DNA of 64,000 nt from Planctomicrobium piriforme (GCF_900113665.1 NZ_FOQD01000023.1:1-64000), one strand, 5' to 3'; shown: positions 28,574-37,524, numbered from the stretch's first letter. Translations and numbers: made by a program. The notes: generated from the sequence alone by a model not told the origin.

Positions 28574-28620
28574 GCCCCTCACCCCGGCCCTCTCCCCGGA
28601 GTACCGGGGCGAGGGAGAAG
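28574..28620. repeat. CCCCTCACCCC palindromic repeat (intergenic copy)
   Basis: GCCCCTCACCCCGGCCCTCT and CCGGGGCGAGGGAGAAG form an imperfect hairpin around GGAGTA. It is related to the copy inside epmB at 20838-20910 and lies between two hypothetical membrane-protein genes. Confidence 0.7.
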
Positions 28621-28650
28621 AGCAGCACATTCCGCGACAATACACTCGTC

Positions 28651-29592
28651 TTACATCGGCTTGCGATTCGCCGTGCGGACTGGCGATGGGGGAATCATTT
28701 TCTCGGTGGTCGCGGCGGGCGATTTGGGCGGAGGGGACAGGAACCGTTCGTCGAGCAGTTCGACCTTGGTCCGGTTTTCCTGCAGCACCTTGATCACGTC
28801 GTCATAGGTCTCGATCATCTGACGGCGGAGACGATCCACTTCTGCCAGGACAGCGTCGCGCTTGGCTTCTTCTTTTTGCAGTGCGAGGACGAGTCCGTCT
28901 TTCACTTCGCTGGCTGCGTCTTCGGGGGCGTCGGCATTGCCGTTCAGTTCGGCCATCCGCTGATCGAGAGCGGCCTGCGAGCTTTTGATCTGTTCGGTGA
29001 GCGAGGCCAACTGCTGTCGCTGTTCGACGACGCGTGAATCTGCAATCACCTGATGTGCCTGCAATTCGGCGGATGTGGTCAGCCAGTGCGCCGGCAACGT
29101 GCCGCGGACGTGATACATCCCCTGCGGCCAGCCGGCTGTTTCCTGAGCATAGGGACGCCGGGTCAGGCTGACGATGGCCTGAGTGGGACGGATATCCGCG
29201 ACTCCAAATTCGCCGAGATACTGCGACTTGGCGCCATTCTCGCCAAACACAAACACGCCTGGCTCAGAGCCGTCAGCGGCTTTCGCCGGCAGGCCGGAGC
29301 TGGCGCCGACGCCGAGTTCGATACTGCCAGTCCCGCCGGGCTGGACGCGCGAATTGGGGGCGGCCCAAACGTCGCCCCACGCATGCACGAGCCGTTGACG
29401 CTGTTCTTCCAGTTCGCGGACGCGACGACGGGCGTCGGCAATGTCCGTGATCTGCTTCTCAATTTTTTGCTGCTTCGACTCGATGGCGGTCTGGAACGTA
29501 TGCCGGATCGCCAGAGTCTTGGTCGTCAGCCAGACGGAAAAGCCGGCCAGAAAGACGCATAGCCCGAGGAGTACACTTCCCAACATATGCAT
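28651..29592 (-). CDS. Membrane-anchored coiled-coil protein of unknown function
   Basis: This is a 313-residue protein with a single N-terminal membrane helix (LGSVLLGLCVFLAGFSVWLT), a coiled coil (about 32-70), a beta-rich central domain (about 75-175) and a second coiled coil (about 190-290), ending in a Pro/Lys tail. It is probably anchored in the inner membrane, with the rest outside the cytoplasm or inside; orientation cannot be decided. The family is not recognised. The following gene on the same strand also encodes a membrane protein with a coiled coil. Confidence 0.65.
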   Translation of the reverse strand: MHMLGSVLLGLCVFLAGFSVWLTTKTLAIRHTFQTAIESKQQKIEKQITDIADARRRVRELEEQRQRLVHAWGDVWAAPNSRVQPGGTGSIELGVGASSGLPAKAADGSEPGVFVFGENGAKSQYLGEFGVADIRPTQAIVSLTRRPYAQETAGWPQGMYHVRGTLPAHWLTTSAELQAHQVIADSRVVEQRQQLASLTEQIKSSQAALDQRMAELNGNADAPEDAASEVKDGLVLALQKEEAKRDAVLAEVDRLRRQMIETYDDVIKVLQENRTKVELLDERFLSPPPKSPAATTEKMIPPSPVRTANRKPM

Positions 29593-30060
29593 CGATCAGT
29601 CTCCCGATGGCCTGGCCTTGAGGAACACGCGCTGAAAGGCGCACCGTCCGCCAGTTCGTCCAGCTACCATTTCGTCCAGCCGTGGCGGCCGGCAGCAGAA
29701 CGTCGCAAAAGTTGCCGGATGTAACGGTTTACGGATTTACCCCGTCAATTCGATCCTAAACCCGTCGCGCGGCAAGCGTCAAGAAGCAGCCGACGATTTC
29801 GATGCAGGTTCGGCAACTGGCGGAGAGTTTACGGATTTTGCGGGTGAATTGTCCCGGACGCTCAAGTGTCGCTGGAAGAGCAGGGAGCAAAGTTGTCCTG
29901 ATGGGAACGATTCAGCGTCCGGGATAATCCGAGCGGACTCGAACAAACGATTGTCCCGGATGATGCGACAGAATTGTCCCGGACGCTCAAAGTGGCACTG
30001 GACCAGCGGGGTCAAAATTGTCCCGGAGCGACGATTCAGCGTCCGGGACAATGCACCCGA
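29593..30060. other. Repeat-bearing intergenic region before htrA's 3' end
   Basis: No gene is visible in these 468 bp. The right half consists of the tandem element at 29848-30052. The left half contains a related TTTACGGATTT motif twice (about 29732 and 29827). Confidence 0.6.
29848..30052. repeat. Two tandem copies of an 80-bp element with ATTGTCCCGGACGCT ends
   Basis: Unit 1 spans 29848-29928 and unit 2 spans 29973-30052. Each begins ATTGTCCCGGACGCTCAA and ends ATTCAGCGTCCGGGA(C/T)AAT, so the ends are inverted repeats of about 15 bp. The interiors are clearly homologous. A further ATTGTCCCGGA lies between them at 29950-29960. The structure resembles a small palindromic mobile element or REP-like unit. 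Confidence 0.85.
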
Positions 30061-31476
30061 CTACTTCTGACCGGCAACCAGCCGGAAGTGGCCGAACAGC
30101 GTCTCGCCTTCCCGGACAATGTAGAACTTCAAGGGGCCGAGAGTCTGCAACTGCGGATGGTTCAGCACGAACTCGATGTTCTCGTTGCTGACCGTTTCCC
30201 AGATGTGCAGCCCCACCAGAATGTCGCCGGTGCGAATCCCGTTGATGTCCGCCTGACTCTGCGGACGAACCGAGACCACTCGCATGCCGCCGCGATACGG
30301 CTGGCCCGGCACCGGGAAGCCCTGATCGGCCTTCTCCAGTTTCAGTCCCAGCATCTCCCAGCACTTCTCGATCGTCGTCTGCGGAGCGACCGTGTTGTTC
30401 GCCACAGTGGAAACCGGCGAGGCGGGAATTCCCTGGGTGGCCGGCGTGCGACGGGCACTGGCGAGTTCTGCGACCCGAAGGTGCAGGGTCTCTTCCTTGC
30501 CTTCGCGTTGCACGATGACCGAAACGTCCGATCCGGCGGGTTTGCCGAACATCGAACGCTCGAAATCGGCGCCGTCGACCACAGTCACGTCGCCTGCTTT
30601 GGTGATGATGTCGCCTGACTTCAGGCCTGCGGCCAGGGCCGGCGAATCAGGACGGATCGCCTGGACGACCAGTTTGCGATCGAGGCCCTGCTTCATGTCG
30701 GTCGTCTGAATGCCGTGATAGGTCAGGTTGTGACGTTCCACATTCATCAGGCGAGCGATGACGCGGCGTGCATCGTCGATGGGGATTGCGAATCCAATCC
30801 GCTGAGCCCCGGCGCGGATGGCCACATTGATGCCGATGACTTCGCCGTCAGCGTTGAGCAGCGGTCCGCCGGAGTTGCCCGGATTGATGGCCGCGTCGAT
30901 CTGAATGAGGTCTTTGTACGACTGTTCGTCGTTGACTTCGACGTCACGTGAGCGGTGGCTGATAATGCCCCGTGTCACTGAGGATTCGTAGCCATAGGCG
31001 TTGCCGATGGCGATGACGTCTTCACCCAGCATGAGGTCCGACGAGGTGCCGAAGTTGGCGACCGTCAGCGGCTCGCGGGGTTCGATCTTGATGATCGCCA
31101 GGTCTTCGCGAGAATCGTAGGCCAGCACGCGGCCTTCGTACTCGGCGCCGTTATAGGTCGTACAGCGCAGCCGCTCGACGTCCTGGACGACGTGGAAGTT
31201 CGTGACGATGTAGCCCCGTTCGTCAATGACGATGCCGGTGCCCATGCCGTTGATCTTGGTCGCCTTGCCGGCGGAAAAGACCACGTCCATCGACTTCTGT
31301 CGTTTTTCGGTGTGAATGTTGACCGAAGAGCGCTCGGCGCGTTCGACGATCCTCGTCCGCTCGGTGTTGCGGTAGGAGCTTGCGGCGACGGCGGGCTGGT
31401 CGGCCTGCGTCAGGCGCGGTGACAGCGCGAGCATCATCGCCAGGCACCATCCGGCGTGGCAGAAACGCTTCGTCAT
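30061..31476 (-). CDS. HtrA/DegP-family serine protease (S1C) with two PDZ domains
   Basis: This 471-residue secreted protease has a signal peptide (about 1-25). The catalytic triad is visible: His95 (VTNFHVVQ), Asp125 (DSREDLAII) and Ser202 (AAINPGNSGGPL). Two PDZ-like regions follow (about 255-340, LAAGLKSGDIITKAGD, and about 365-465, ADINGIRTGDILVGL). Such enzymes degrade or refold damaged envelope proteins. The stop codon lies 9 bp from the tandem repeat. The gene is divergent from the TPR gene. Confidence 0.92.
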   Translation of the reverse strand: MTKRFCHAGWCLAMMLALSPRLTQADQPAVAASSYRNTERTRIVERAERSSVNIHTEKRQKSMDVVFSAGKATKINGMGTGIVIDERGYIVTNFHVVQDVERLRCTTYNGAEYEGRVLAYDSREDLAIIKIEPREPLTVANFGTSSDLMLGEDVIAIGNAYGYESSVTRGIISHRSRDVEVNDEQSYKDLIQIDAAINPGNSGGPLLNADGEVIGINVAIRAGAQRIGFAIPIDDARRVIARLMNVERHNLTYHGIQTTDMKQGLDRKLVVQAIRPDSPALAAGLKSGDIITKAGDVTVVDGADFERSMFGKPAGSDVSVIVQREGKEETLHLRVAELASARRTPATQGIPASPVSTVANNTVAPQTTIEKCWEMLGLKLEKADQGFPVPGQPYRGGMRVVSVRPQSQADINGIRTGDILVGLHIWETVSNENIEFVLNHPQLQTLGPLKFYIVREGETLFGHFRLVAGQK

Positions 31477-31834
31477 CGTCAGGCCTGTTCCTGTTGTGAG
31501 TCAAGGCAACAGTGGGCGATGTCCGTCCGCCACTCGGGAGCGCATTCCTGTTCACTCCACAACCCCCAACATCGGAACGCCCGTCGCCGTGCCTTGAAGT
31601 CCCCTTTGCGCCCGCGCACACCTTGCCCAGTCGTCAAATGTGCAATTAGGCAAACTCTCCTCGCGGTGACGCACGGCTTCCGGAAAATCGGGTCAGGACA
31701 GAAAATTCACCTCAAGCCGGCCGTTGCGAAATCGATTTCTTCCGGCCCTTGACCCCCGACAGCCCTCCGCCGACGATGCCTGCACCGCCCCTTGCGGTGT
31801 TTCACTGCGATTTCTTCCACCAGGACCACGGCGG
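31477..31834. other. Gene-free divergent region between htrA and the TPR gene
   Basis: No coding region is convincing in these 358 bp. TTGACT and TTGACG hexamers occur on the minus strand, but neither is followed by a good -10 box, so no promoter is called. Confidence 0.4.
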
Positions 31835-32140
31835 ATGACCCGAAAAGAGAAAATCGAAGAACGGCTGCGTGCCGACCCGGACGACGTCTTTCTGAACTAC
31901 ACCTACGCGATGGAACTGGCGAAGCTGGAAGATCTGCCGGCCGCGCAGACCGCCTTTGCCCGCACGCGGGCACTGGATGCGAACTACGTCTCGGCCTATT
32001 TTCAGGAGGGGCAGTTGCTGGCAGGTCAGGGTGAGGTCGCCGCCGCCCGAGAGATTCTGCAAGCCGGCATCGTCGTCGCGAAAAAAATCGGCGATTCCCA
32101 CGCGCTCGGCGAGATGACCGATTTTCTGGACAACCTGTAA
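31835..32140 (+). CDS. Small TPR-like protein
   Basis: This 101-residue protein consists of about two and a half TPR-like helix pairs (FLNYTYAMELAKLEDLPAAQ, FARTRALDANYVSAYFQEGQ, LLAGQGEVAAAREILQAGI). The family binds other proteins; the partner is unknown. The ATG at 31835 is chosen over upstream in-frame starts because the earlier part is Arg/Ser-rich and not TPR-like. It ends 18 bp before the C15 peptidase gene, so the two probably form an operon. Confidence 0.75.
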   Translation: MTRKEKIEERLRADPDDVFLNYTYAMELAKLEDLPAAQTAFARTRALDANYVSAYFQEGQLLAGQGEVAAAREILQAGIVVAKKIGDSHALGEMTDFLDNL

Positions 32141-32158
32141 GCCTTTGACCTGGATGCG

Positions 32159-32791
32159 ATGATGCGAGTTCTGGTCACCGGATTTCCACCGTTTCCCGGT
32201 CGGCCTGAGAATCCTTCCCAACGGCTGGTTCAGGCGATTCATGCCGGTCTGCTTCCGCTGACGGACTGTGAACTGCACGCGGCCCTGCTGCCGGTGGAAT
32301 ATGCCGGTGTGGAACTGGAATTCGATCGCCTGTTCGATGCCGTGGGGCCGGATGTGTGGCTGGCGTTTGGCGTCGGCAAACAGGCCTGCCCGCTCAGACT
32401 CGAACGGCAGGGAGTGAACCGTGATCACTCGGACCGCCCTGACAATTCCGGCTGCGTCCGGACCGAAAGCGTGATCGAAAGCGCGGGCCCGGCGACGCGG
32501 GTGGTCTCGACGGATGTTGTCGGTCTGCAAACGGAGCTGCGGTCAGTCGGGTTGCCTGTCGAACTCAGCGACGATGCCGGGACGTATGTCTGCAACCATC
32601 TCATCTATCATGCGCGGCGGCGACTGAGCGAGCGCGGAGCAGACTGCGAATTCGTCTTCATCCATCTGGCCCCGCCGGAATTCGGCCTCCCTGTGGAAAA
32701 GTTGCTGTTTACCCTTCAAATCATGACAGCGTGGTTTCAGAATCAGCAGGGCGGACGCGACGGCCAGAATCGGCAACTGGCGGCGCGGTGA
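32159..32791 (+). CDS. Pyroglutamyl-peptidase I family protein (C15)
   Basis: This 210-residue protein fits the C15 cysteine peptidase family: RVLVTGFPPFPGRPENPS at the start, the region of the catalytic Glu in ACPLRLERQGVNRDHSD, the catalytic Cys in AGTYVCNHLIYHA and the catalytic His in FVFIHLAPPEFG. The enzyme removes N-terminal pyroglutamate from peptides. All three catalytic residues appear kept. It follows the TPR gene closely. Confidence 0.85.
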   Translation: MMRVLVTGFPPFPGRPENPSQRLVQAIHAGLLPLTDCELHAALLPVEYAGVELEFDRLFDAVGPDVWLAFGVGKQACPLRLERQGVNRDHSDRPDNSGCVRTESVIESAGPATRVVSTDVVGLQTELRSVGLPVELSDDAGTYVCNHLIYHARRRLSERGADCEFVFIHLAPPEFGLPVEKLLFTLQIMTAWFQNQQGGRDGQNRQLAAR

Positions 32792-32827
32792 TATGGCGGC
32801 GAAATTGAACTCATTCAATAGTAACAA

Positions 32828-32929
32828 GTCGTCAGTTTTCAGTTGTCCAGTTTGAAACGCCTGAAATGAACATGAGTTGTGTTTTCTCAGTTGAATTGGT
32901 CTGAACTGAAAACTGATGACTGAGAACTT
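32828..32929. repeat. CAGTTTTCAG palindromic repeat, copy 1
   Basis: GTCGTCAGTTTTCAG at one end and CTGAACTGAAAACTGATGAC at the other are imperfect inverted repeats. The whole 100-bp unit, read on the minus strand, matches the elements at 56489-56605 and 63239-63346. It separates the C15 peptidase from the ROK kinase. Confidence 0.8.
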
Positions 32930-32984
32930 CGTACTACCGTCAGTACGACACCCACGGTTGATTTGACGCACACGGGAGTATTGG

Positions 32985-33983
32985 ATGCCAGACGACTCGG
33001 CTCAGTACTGGATGGGATTTGACCTGGGCGGGACGAAAATGCTCGCCCAGGCGTATGACTTGAAATGGAATGTCGTCGCCAAGGAACGGAAGCGAATTCA
33101 CCCCGGCACCGGTGCCAAAGGGGGCGTCGAACGGATCATCGACACCATCAATGAAGCCCTCACCAAGGCGGCATTGAATCCGAAGAACATGCTGGGGATC
33201 GGCATCGGCTGCCCTGGTCCCATCGATATGAACAAGGGGCTGCTGCTCGATCTCCCCAACCTCGGTTGGCAGGCGGTGCCGTTGAAAGAACGTCTGAGCG
33301 CGGCGTTCAACTGCCCGGTGGCCGTTCTCAACGATGTCGACGCCGGGGTCTATGCCGAACACCGCCAGGGGGCCGGCAAGGGGGCGCGGACCATCATGGG
33401 GGTGTTCGCCGGCACAGGCATCGGCGGCGGCTGTATCTATCAGGGGGAGATTCTCCGCGGCGGAACGAATTCCTGCTTCGAAATCGGTCACATGCAGGTG
33501 ATGTCCAACGGACCTCGCTGCGGTTGCGGACAACGGGGCTGCCTGGAATCTGTTTCGAGCCGACTGGCAATAGCCGCACAATGTGCCCGGGCGGCTTATC
33601 GCGGGGACGCACCCCATCTGCTCGGGGCGGCCGGAACTGATATCGCAAACATTCGCAGCGGCGCACTGAAAGACTCCATCACTGCAGGCGACAAGGCGGT
33701 TGAAGAGATCATCAAAGAGGCGGCCCGATATATTGGCATCGCCGTCGGCAGCGTGGTCAATCTCATCGCTCCCGAGATCGTGGTGCTGGGGGGCGGGCTG
33801 GTGGAAGCGATGCCCGACCTGTTCGTGCCGCAGGTGGCGAAGGCGGCGAACAAACGAGTGATGCCTGCCTATAAAGACACGTTCAAAGTGGTGCCTGCCG
33901 CATTGAAAGACGATGCCGGGGTGCTGGGCGCCGCCCTCTGGGCGGAATACTCGCTGTCGAAGAAAGAGAAAGCGGCCAGTTGA
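32985..33983 (+). CDS. ROK-family sugar kinase (glucokinase-like)
   Basis: This 332-residue kinase has the ATP-binding GFDLGGTKM near the start, the catalytic Asp117 in VLNDVDAG, the sugar-contacting EIGHM (Glu166, His169), and the zinc-binding ROK signature with Cys179, Cys181 and Cys186 (CGCGQRGCLE). ROK members phosphorylate glucose or other hexoses, using ATP or polyphosphate. GAGTATTGG precedes the ATG. No HTH domain is fused, so it is an enzyme rather than a repressor. Confidence 0.9.
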   Translation: MPDDSAQYWMGFDLGGTKMLAQAYDLKWNVVAKERKRIHPGTGAKGGVERIIDTINEALTKAALNPKNMLGIGIGCPGPIDMNKGLLLDLPNLGWQAVPLKERLSAAFNCPVAVLNDVDAGVYAEHRQGAGKGARTIMGVFAGTGIGGGCIYQGEILRGGTNSCFEIGHMQVMSNGPRCGCGQRGCLESVSSRLAIAAQCARAAYRGDAPHLLGAAGTDIANIRSGALKDSITAGDKAVEEIIKEAARYIGIAVGSVVNLIAPEIVVLGGGLVEAMPDLFVPQVAKAANKRVMPAYKDTFKVVPAALKDDAGVLGAALWAEYSLSKKEKAAS

Positions 33984-34019
33984 AGGGGACAGGGGACAGG
34001 GGACGGAGGAGAGGGAAAC

Positions 34020-34760
34020 ATGACGAGACACGACGGCCGTTCTGCGGAGCAATTGCGTGAGATTCGGATCGAACGCCCTTATTTCGGAGCGGCGCCTGGC
34101 CGGCTGCTGATTCAAGCCGGGCGGACGACGATTCTGTGTACCGCCAGCGTCTCGAATGATCTTCCTCCCTGGAAGAAGAAGCAGGAAAACCCCGCCGGCT
34201 GGGTCACGGCTGAATACAGCATGCTCCCTGGCTGCACTGCACCTAGAAAGGACCGTCGCACGGATGGCCGCGCCACTGAGATCCAGCGGTTGATCGGTCG
34301 CAGCCTGCGGGCTGTGATCGACATGACCGCGCTGGGCCCGCGTCAGGTGACGGTCGACTGCGATGTCCTCGAAGCCGATGGCGGCACTCGAACGCTCAGC
34401 ATCACCGGCGGCTTCATCGCACTGGTCGACGCGATTTCGTCGATCAACGAGCCTGGCTACGACTTTCGCAAAGTCTTTCGCAGCAGCGTCGCGGCCGTGA
34501 GCGTTGGCGTGGTGAATGGGCAGGCGGTGCTCGATCTGGACTATGTGGAAGACAGTCAGGCCGAGGTCGACATGAATGTGGTGATGACCGGACCTGGCGC
34601 GTTCGTGGAAGTGCAGGGAACCGCGGAAGGGGTTCCGTTCCAGCGTGACGTTCTGAATCGTCAGCTCGATCTGGCCGCTGCGGGAATCGCCCAACTCACG
34701 GCGCTGCAGCGAAATACGCTCGGCGACAAATGGCCTCTGGACACATTTTCGGGGAATTGA
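34020..34760 (+). CDS. rph: Ribonuclease PH
   Basis: This is a 246-residue phosphorolytic 3'-5' exoribonuclease that trims tRNA precursors. The start RHDGRSAEQLREIRIE, the GWVTAEYSMLPGCT motif, RRTDGRATEIQRLIGRSLRA and CDVLEADGGTRTLSITGGFI (given as separate parts) are diagnostic. The usual phosphate-binding Arg residues are present. A short tract of GGGGACAG repeats (about 33984-34010) lies between it and the ROK gene, followed by a GGAGG ribosome binding site before the ATG. Confidence 0.96.
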   Translation: MTRHDGRSAEQLREIRIERPYFGAAPGRLLIQAGRTTILCTASVSNDLPPWKKKQENPAGWVTAEYSMLPGCTAPRKDRRTDGRATEIQRLIGRSLRAVIDMTALGPRQVTVDCDVLEADGGTRTLSITGGFIALVDAISSINEPGYDFRKVFRSSVAAVSVGVVNGQAVLDLDYVEDSQAEVDMNVVMTGPGAFVEVQGTAEGVPFQRDVLNRQLDLAAAGIAQLTALQRNTLGDKWPLDTFSGN

Positions 34761-34948
34761 TAGAACCCCGCCAGAAATCCTCAAGTTCAACCGGTCTTCC
34801 GCTGTCGCCATGAGGGCGACAGCAGTCATCCGTTCTCACCGAACGGGTTGGCCGGATGAATTTCCCACCTGTCGGCGCTCGCCGAAATCCTCCACCTGAT
34901 CCCGCCTTGTTCGCCGTATCGGCCTCATCATCGCACAGGGAGCGTGCC

Positions 34949-36016
34949 ATGAAATCGTCAATTTGCACCATTGCCACTCTGCTCGTCGTGAGCCTGTCGT
35001 GGTGGACCTCGGCCGTCGACGCGGGAAATAATACGATTGAAGCGGATCCCGCGAAGTCGTATCCGCTCACCAAAAATCGCGGCCCATGGATGATCATGGT
35101 CGCCACGCTCAATACGCCAGATGAGGACGAAAAGCCGGCGGCGGAAGGGGAAACCCCGCAGCAGTCGGCCCATAACCTGGTGATCGAACTGCGGAAGCTG
35201 GGAATGCCCGCTTACACTTATGAGTTCGATCCCGGCGAACAGCATGTCGTCTCGAACGACCGTTTTGGCCGCGAGGAACGCCGCACCAACCGCCGCCGCA
35301 TGAAGTCGATTTCCGTGCTGGCCGGCAACTACAACGACATCAACGACAAACTGGCCCAGGACTCACTGGCCTGGGTCAAGAAACTCAAGCCTAAGTGCTT
35401 CCTCGAAGGGGTTCACTATCAGCCGACCCCCGGTCGGCCGGGCGCACTGAGCGGCGCGTTTCTGACGACGAACCCGTTGCTGTCCACCAGTGACATTCAG
35501 CAGAAGCAGTCGACCGACCCGCTGCTCGTGAAAATCAATTCGGGCGAGCAATATTCCCTGTTTGAAAACCGGGGTCAGTACACGCTCGTCATTGCCCGCT
35601 TCTACGGCAAGCACATGATGGTGAGCCAGAAGGACGAAGAGAGCGCCATCAGCAAGTACTTTACGAAAGATAACGTGTCGCTCGACGCCGCCGCCGAATC
35701 GGCCCGGGAACTCGTTGCGGTGCTGCGGAGCAGCTTCGACAAGGAAGAGACGCAGTTCAACAATGTCGACGCCTACATCTGGCACGATCATCACGAGTCG
35801 ATCGTGACCGTCGGCTCATTCTCCTCCCCAAACGATCCCGCCGCCGCCAAATACCTGCAGCGGTTCGGACCGTCGATGAAAGCTGTCGGCAACGGCAGTT
35901 TGAACTTCCAGCCGCAGCACCTGGGCGTCAGCGGCTTCGGCCCCAAGGCCGATCAGAATCGTTTGTGGCTGTTTGAGCCGAACCCGGAACTGATGAAAGT
36001 TCCGCAGCAAAGATAG
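34949..36016 (+). CDS. Secreted protein of unknown function
   Basis: This 355-residue protein has a signal peptide (about 1-24, TLLVVSLSWWTSAVDAG), followed by a soluble mixed alpha/beta region. MIMVATLNTP and LVIELRKLGMPAYTYEFDPG look like a SPOR-like or ferredoxin-like beta-alpha-beta unit, and similar elements (LVIARFYGK; ARELVAVLRSS; IVTVGSFSSPND) suggest a second such unit. I do not recognise the family. AGGGAG stands 9 nt before the ATG chosen here; the frame is open upstream, but that part is not protein-like. Confidence 0.7.
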   Translation: MKSSICTIATLLVVSLSWWTSAVDAGNNTIEADPAKSYPLTKNRGPWMIMVATLNTPDEDEKPAAEGETPQQSAHNLVIELRKLGMPAYTYEFDPGEQHVVSNDRFGREERRTNRRRMKSISVLAGNYNDINDKLAQDSLAWVKKLKPKCFLEGVHYQPTPGRPGALSGAFLTTNPLLSTSDIQQKQSTDPLLVKINSGEQYSLFENRGQYTLVIARFYGKHMMVSQKDEESAISKYFTKDNVSLDAAAESARELVAVLRSSFDKEETQFNNVDAYIWHDHHESIVTVGSFSSPNDPAAAKYLQRFGPSMKAVGNGSLNFQPQHLGVSGFGPKADQNRLWLFEPNPELMKVPQQR

Positions 36017-36055
36017 TGTTTGAGGGCGTTTCCGAGGGTTCATCCAGAGTGAAAA

Positions 36056-36188
36056 ATCCAAATCTCAAGCACCAAAATTCAAACAAATCTCAATGAATCA
36101 AAATCAAAACATCCAGTAACGGATTGCTGGTTTTGGTCGTTGAGATTTTGAATTTGTTTGTGATTTGAAATTTGGAGCTTGGGATTTG
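36056..36188. repeat. A/T-rich long inverted repeat before dgkA
   Basis: CCAAATCTCAAGC...CAAACAAATCTCAA on the left mirrors TTGAGATTTTGAATTTGTTT...GAGCTTGGGATTTGG on the right, around a 35-bp centre. The arms are imperfect over about 45 bp. It is far richer in A/T than its surroundings. It fits the general pattern of the other palindromic repeats but has a different sequence. Confidence 0.75.
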
Positions 36189-36225
36189 GCCGCTAGGCTC
36201 GTCACCGCATACTCAAGCGAAATCG

Positions 36226-36615
36226 ATGCCTCGTCCTTCCCGTTTTACTCTACTGAGCAGCTTTGCCGTCGCCTTGCGGGGGTTGAGGGAGGCGGTGTTT
36301 GAGCAGCGGAATGTGCGGATTCAGATCGCTGCTGCCGCTGTGGTGAATCTGCTGGCGGCGTGGCTCAAGGTTTCAGCGACGGAGTGGCTGGTGCTCTGGC
36401 TGTGCATCGCACTCGTGCTGACTGCGGAGCTTCTGAATACGGCGATTGAAACAGTTGTCGATCTGGCTTCGCCGGAGCAGCACGAGCTTGCCCGAAAGTC
36501 GAAAGACATTGCCGCCGGTGCGGTCTTGCTCGTGAGCATGATCTCAGCCGGCATCGGCTTGACGGTCTTCATCCCGCCGCTTTTGAAACTGCTGCGAAGC
36601 GGCGGAGCCGTTTAG
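36226..36615 (+). CDS. dgkA: Diacylglycerol kinase
   Basis: This 129-residue integral membrane enzyme phosphorylates diacylglycerol (or undecaprenol in some lineages). Its DgkA hallmarks are the N-terminal amphipathic helix (LREAVFEQRNVRIQIAAAAV), three membrane helices and the active-site motif LTAELLNTAIETVVDLAS with KSKDIAAGAVLL. The ATG at 36226 is preferred because the upstream open frame runs through a palindromic repeat. Confidence 0.92.
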   Translation: MPRPSRFTLLSSFAVALRGLREAVFEQRNVRIQIAAAAVVNLLAAWLKVSATEWLVLWLCIALVLTAELLNTAIETVVDLASPEQHELARKSKDIAAGAVLLVSMISAGIGLTVFIPPLLKLLRSGGAV

Positions 36616-36639
36616 CTGCGACCCACCGGGTCGCGCTGC

Positions 36640-37524
36640 TTATGCGAGCGACGTTGCATCGGCCGTCACAAGCAACGGACGAACTGGTTCTTCCGCTTCG
36701 CCGCGAAATGAGAGCGGCGTCGCGCCGGCCAGGCCATGACTGGCGGCGAGTTCTTGGAACAGCCGCAGCCCCGCCCGTTCGGCTGGGCCCAGTTTGAAGT
36801 GCAGGTTTCTGGTCAGATACCGATAGACCATGTCGTACGGCAGATGGAGTTGCTCGGAACCGCGTTTGGAAATCTCTTCCACATGCAGCAGTCCGGCATC
36901 GCGGGCAGCGGACAGTTGGGTCGGTACCGACTGCAATGCACAATCTTTGCGAGCGACCCACATGGCGAACACGAACGGCAAACCGGTCCAGCGGACCCAT
37001 TCGTCGCCGAGATCCCAGACGGTATGAAAGTCTTCCTGCGGGGGGAGCATCGCCCGATCGCCAATCAGCAGAACGGCGTCGGCGGTGCAACTGGCGGTTG
37101 ATTGTCCCAAAGGAAGGCTCTGCAGTTTGGGGGTCACTCCAAACCGTTCTTCCAGCATCACTTTGGTGAGCGCGGCGCTGGTGCGAGAACCTTCATCGAG
37201 CGCGAGTGTTTTGATTTCGCCAGGATGCACCCGGCAATACAGTTTGACGCTGAAGACTTCCCCCCGAGTGGAGACGCAGGCGTCAGAGACAACTTCGTAG
37301 TCGGGGTCGGAAAAGGCTTCCACCGAGGGAATCAATGCGACATCCAGACGGCCGCGAGCGAGGTCGTCGGCCAGGCGGCTGGGGTAGTCGAGCACCAGAT
37401 CCGCGAACGGGCACAGGGCCGAAAGACCTTCGATCAGCGGTTTGCTGTTCAGGTAGGTGACCGCCCCGATGCGGATCCGCTGTCCGTGCCTGTCCATGTG
37501 TGGAGTGCGTTGTCGGTCGATCAT
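36640..37524 (-). CDS. mqnA: Chorismate dehydratase (futalosine pathway of menaquinone synthesis)
   Basis: This is a 294-residue periplasmic-binding-protein-like enzyme. IRIGAVTYLNSKPLIEGL at the start, ALIPSVEAFSDPDYEVV, and SRTSAALTKVMLEERFGV are typical of MqnA, which converts chorismate to 3-enolpyruvylbenzoate. MqnD is a relative; the N-terminal NSKPL and the VSDACVST segment favour MqnA. Its presence implies the futalosine route rather than the classical Men route. GGGA precedes the ATG. It has its own promoter (37547-37575). Confidence 0.88.
   Translation of the reverse strand: MIDRQRTPHMDRHGQRIRIGAVTYLNSKPLIEGLSALCPFADLVLDYPSRLADDLARGRLDVALIPSVEAFSDPDYEVVSDACVSTRGEVFSVKLYCRVHPGEIKTLALDEGSRTSAALTKVMLEERFGVTPKLQSLPLGQSTASCTADAVLLIGDRAMLPPQEDFHTVWDLGDEWVRWTGLPFVFAMWVARKDCALQSVPTQLSAARDAGLLHVEEISKRGSEQLHLPYDMVYRYLTRNLHFKLGPAERAGLRLFQELAASHGLAGATPLSFRGEAEEPVRPLLVTADATSLA

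Noticed and set aside
29848..30052. CRISPR array
   Set aside because: The repeated units are only two, are palindromic at their ends and have homologous centres rather than unique spacers; no cas gene is near.
31477..31600. TTGACT as the -35 box of an htrA promoter
   Set aside because: It stands too close to the start codon and no -10 box follows at the right distance.
32940..34829. 629-codon minus-strand open frame across the ROK kinase and rph
   Set aside because: It is antisense to two clear enzymes, covers repeats at its ends, and has a His/Arg/Gln-rich composition. It is a shadow frame.
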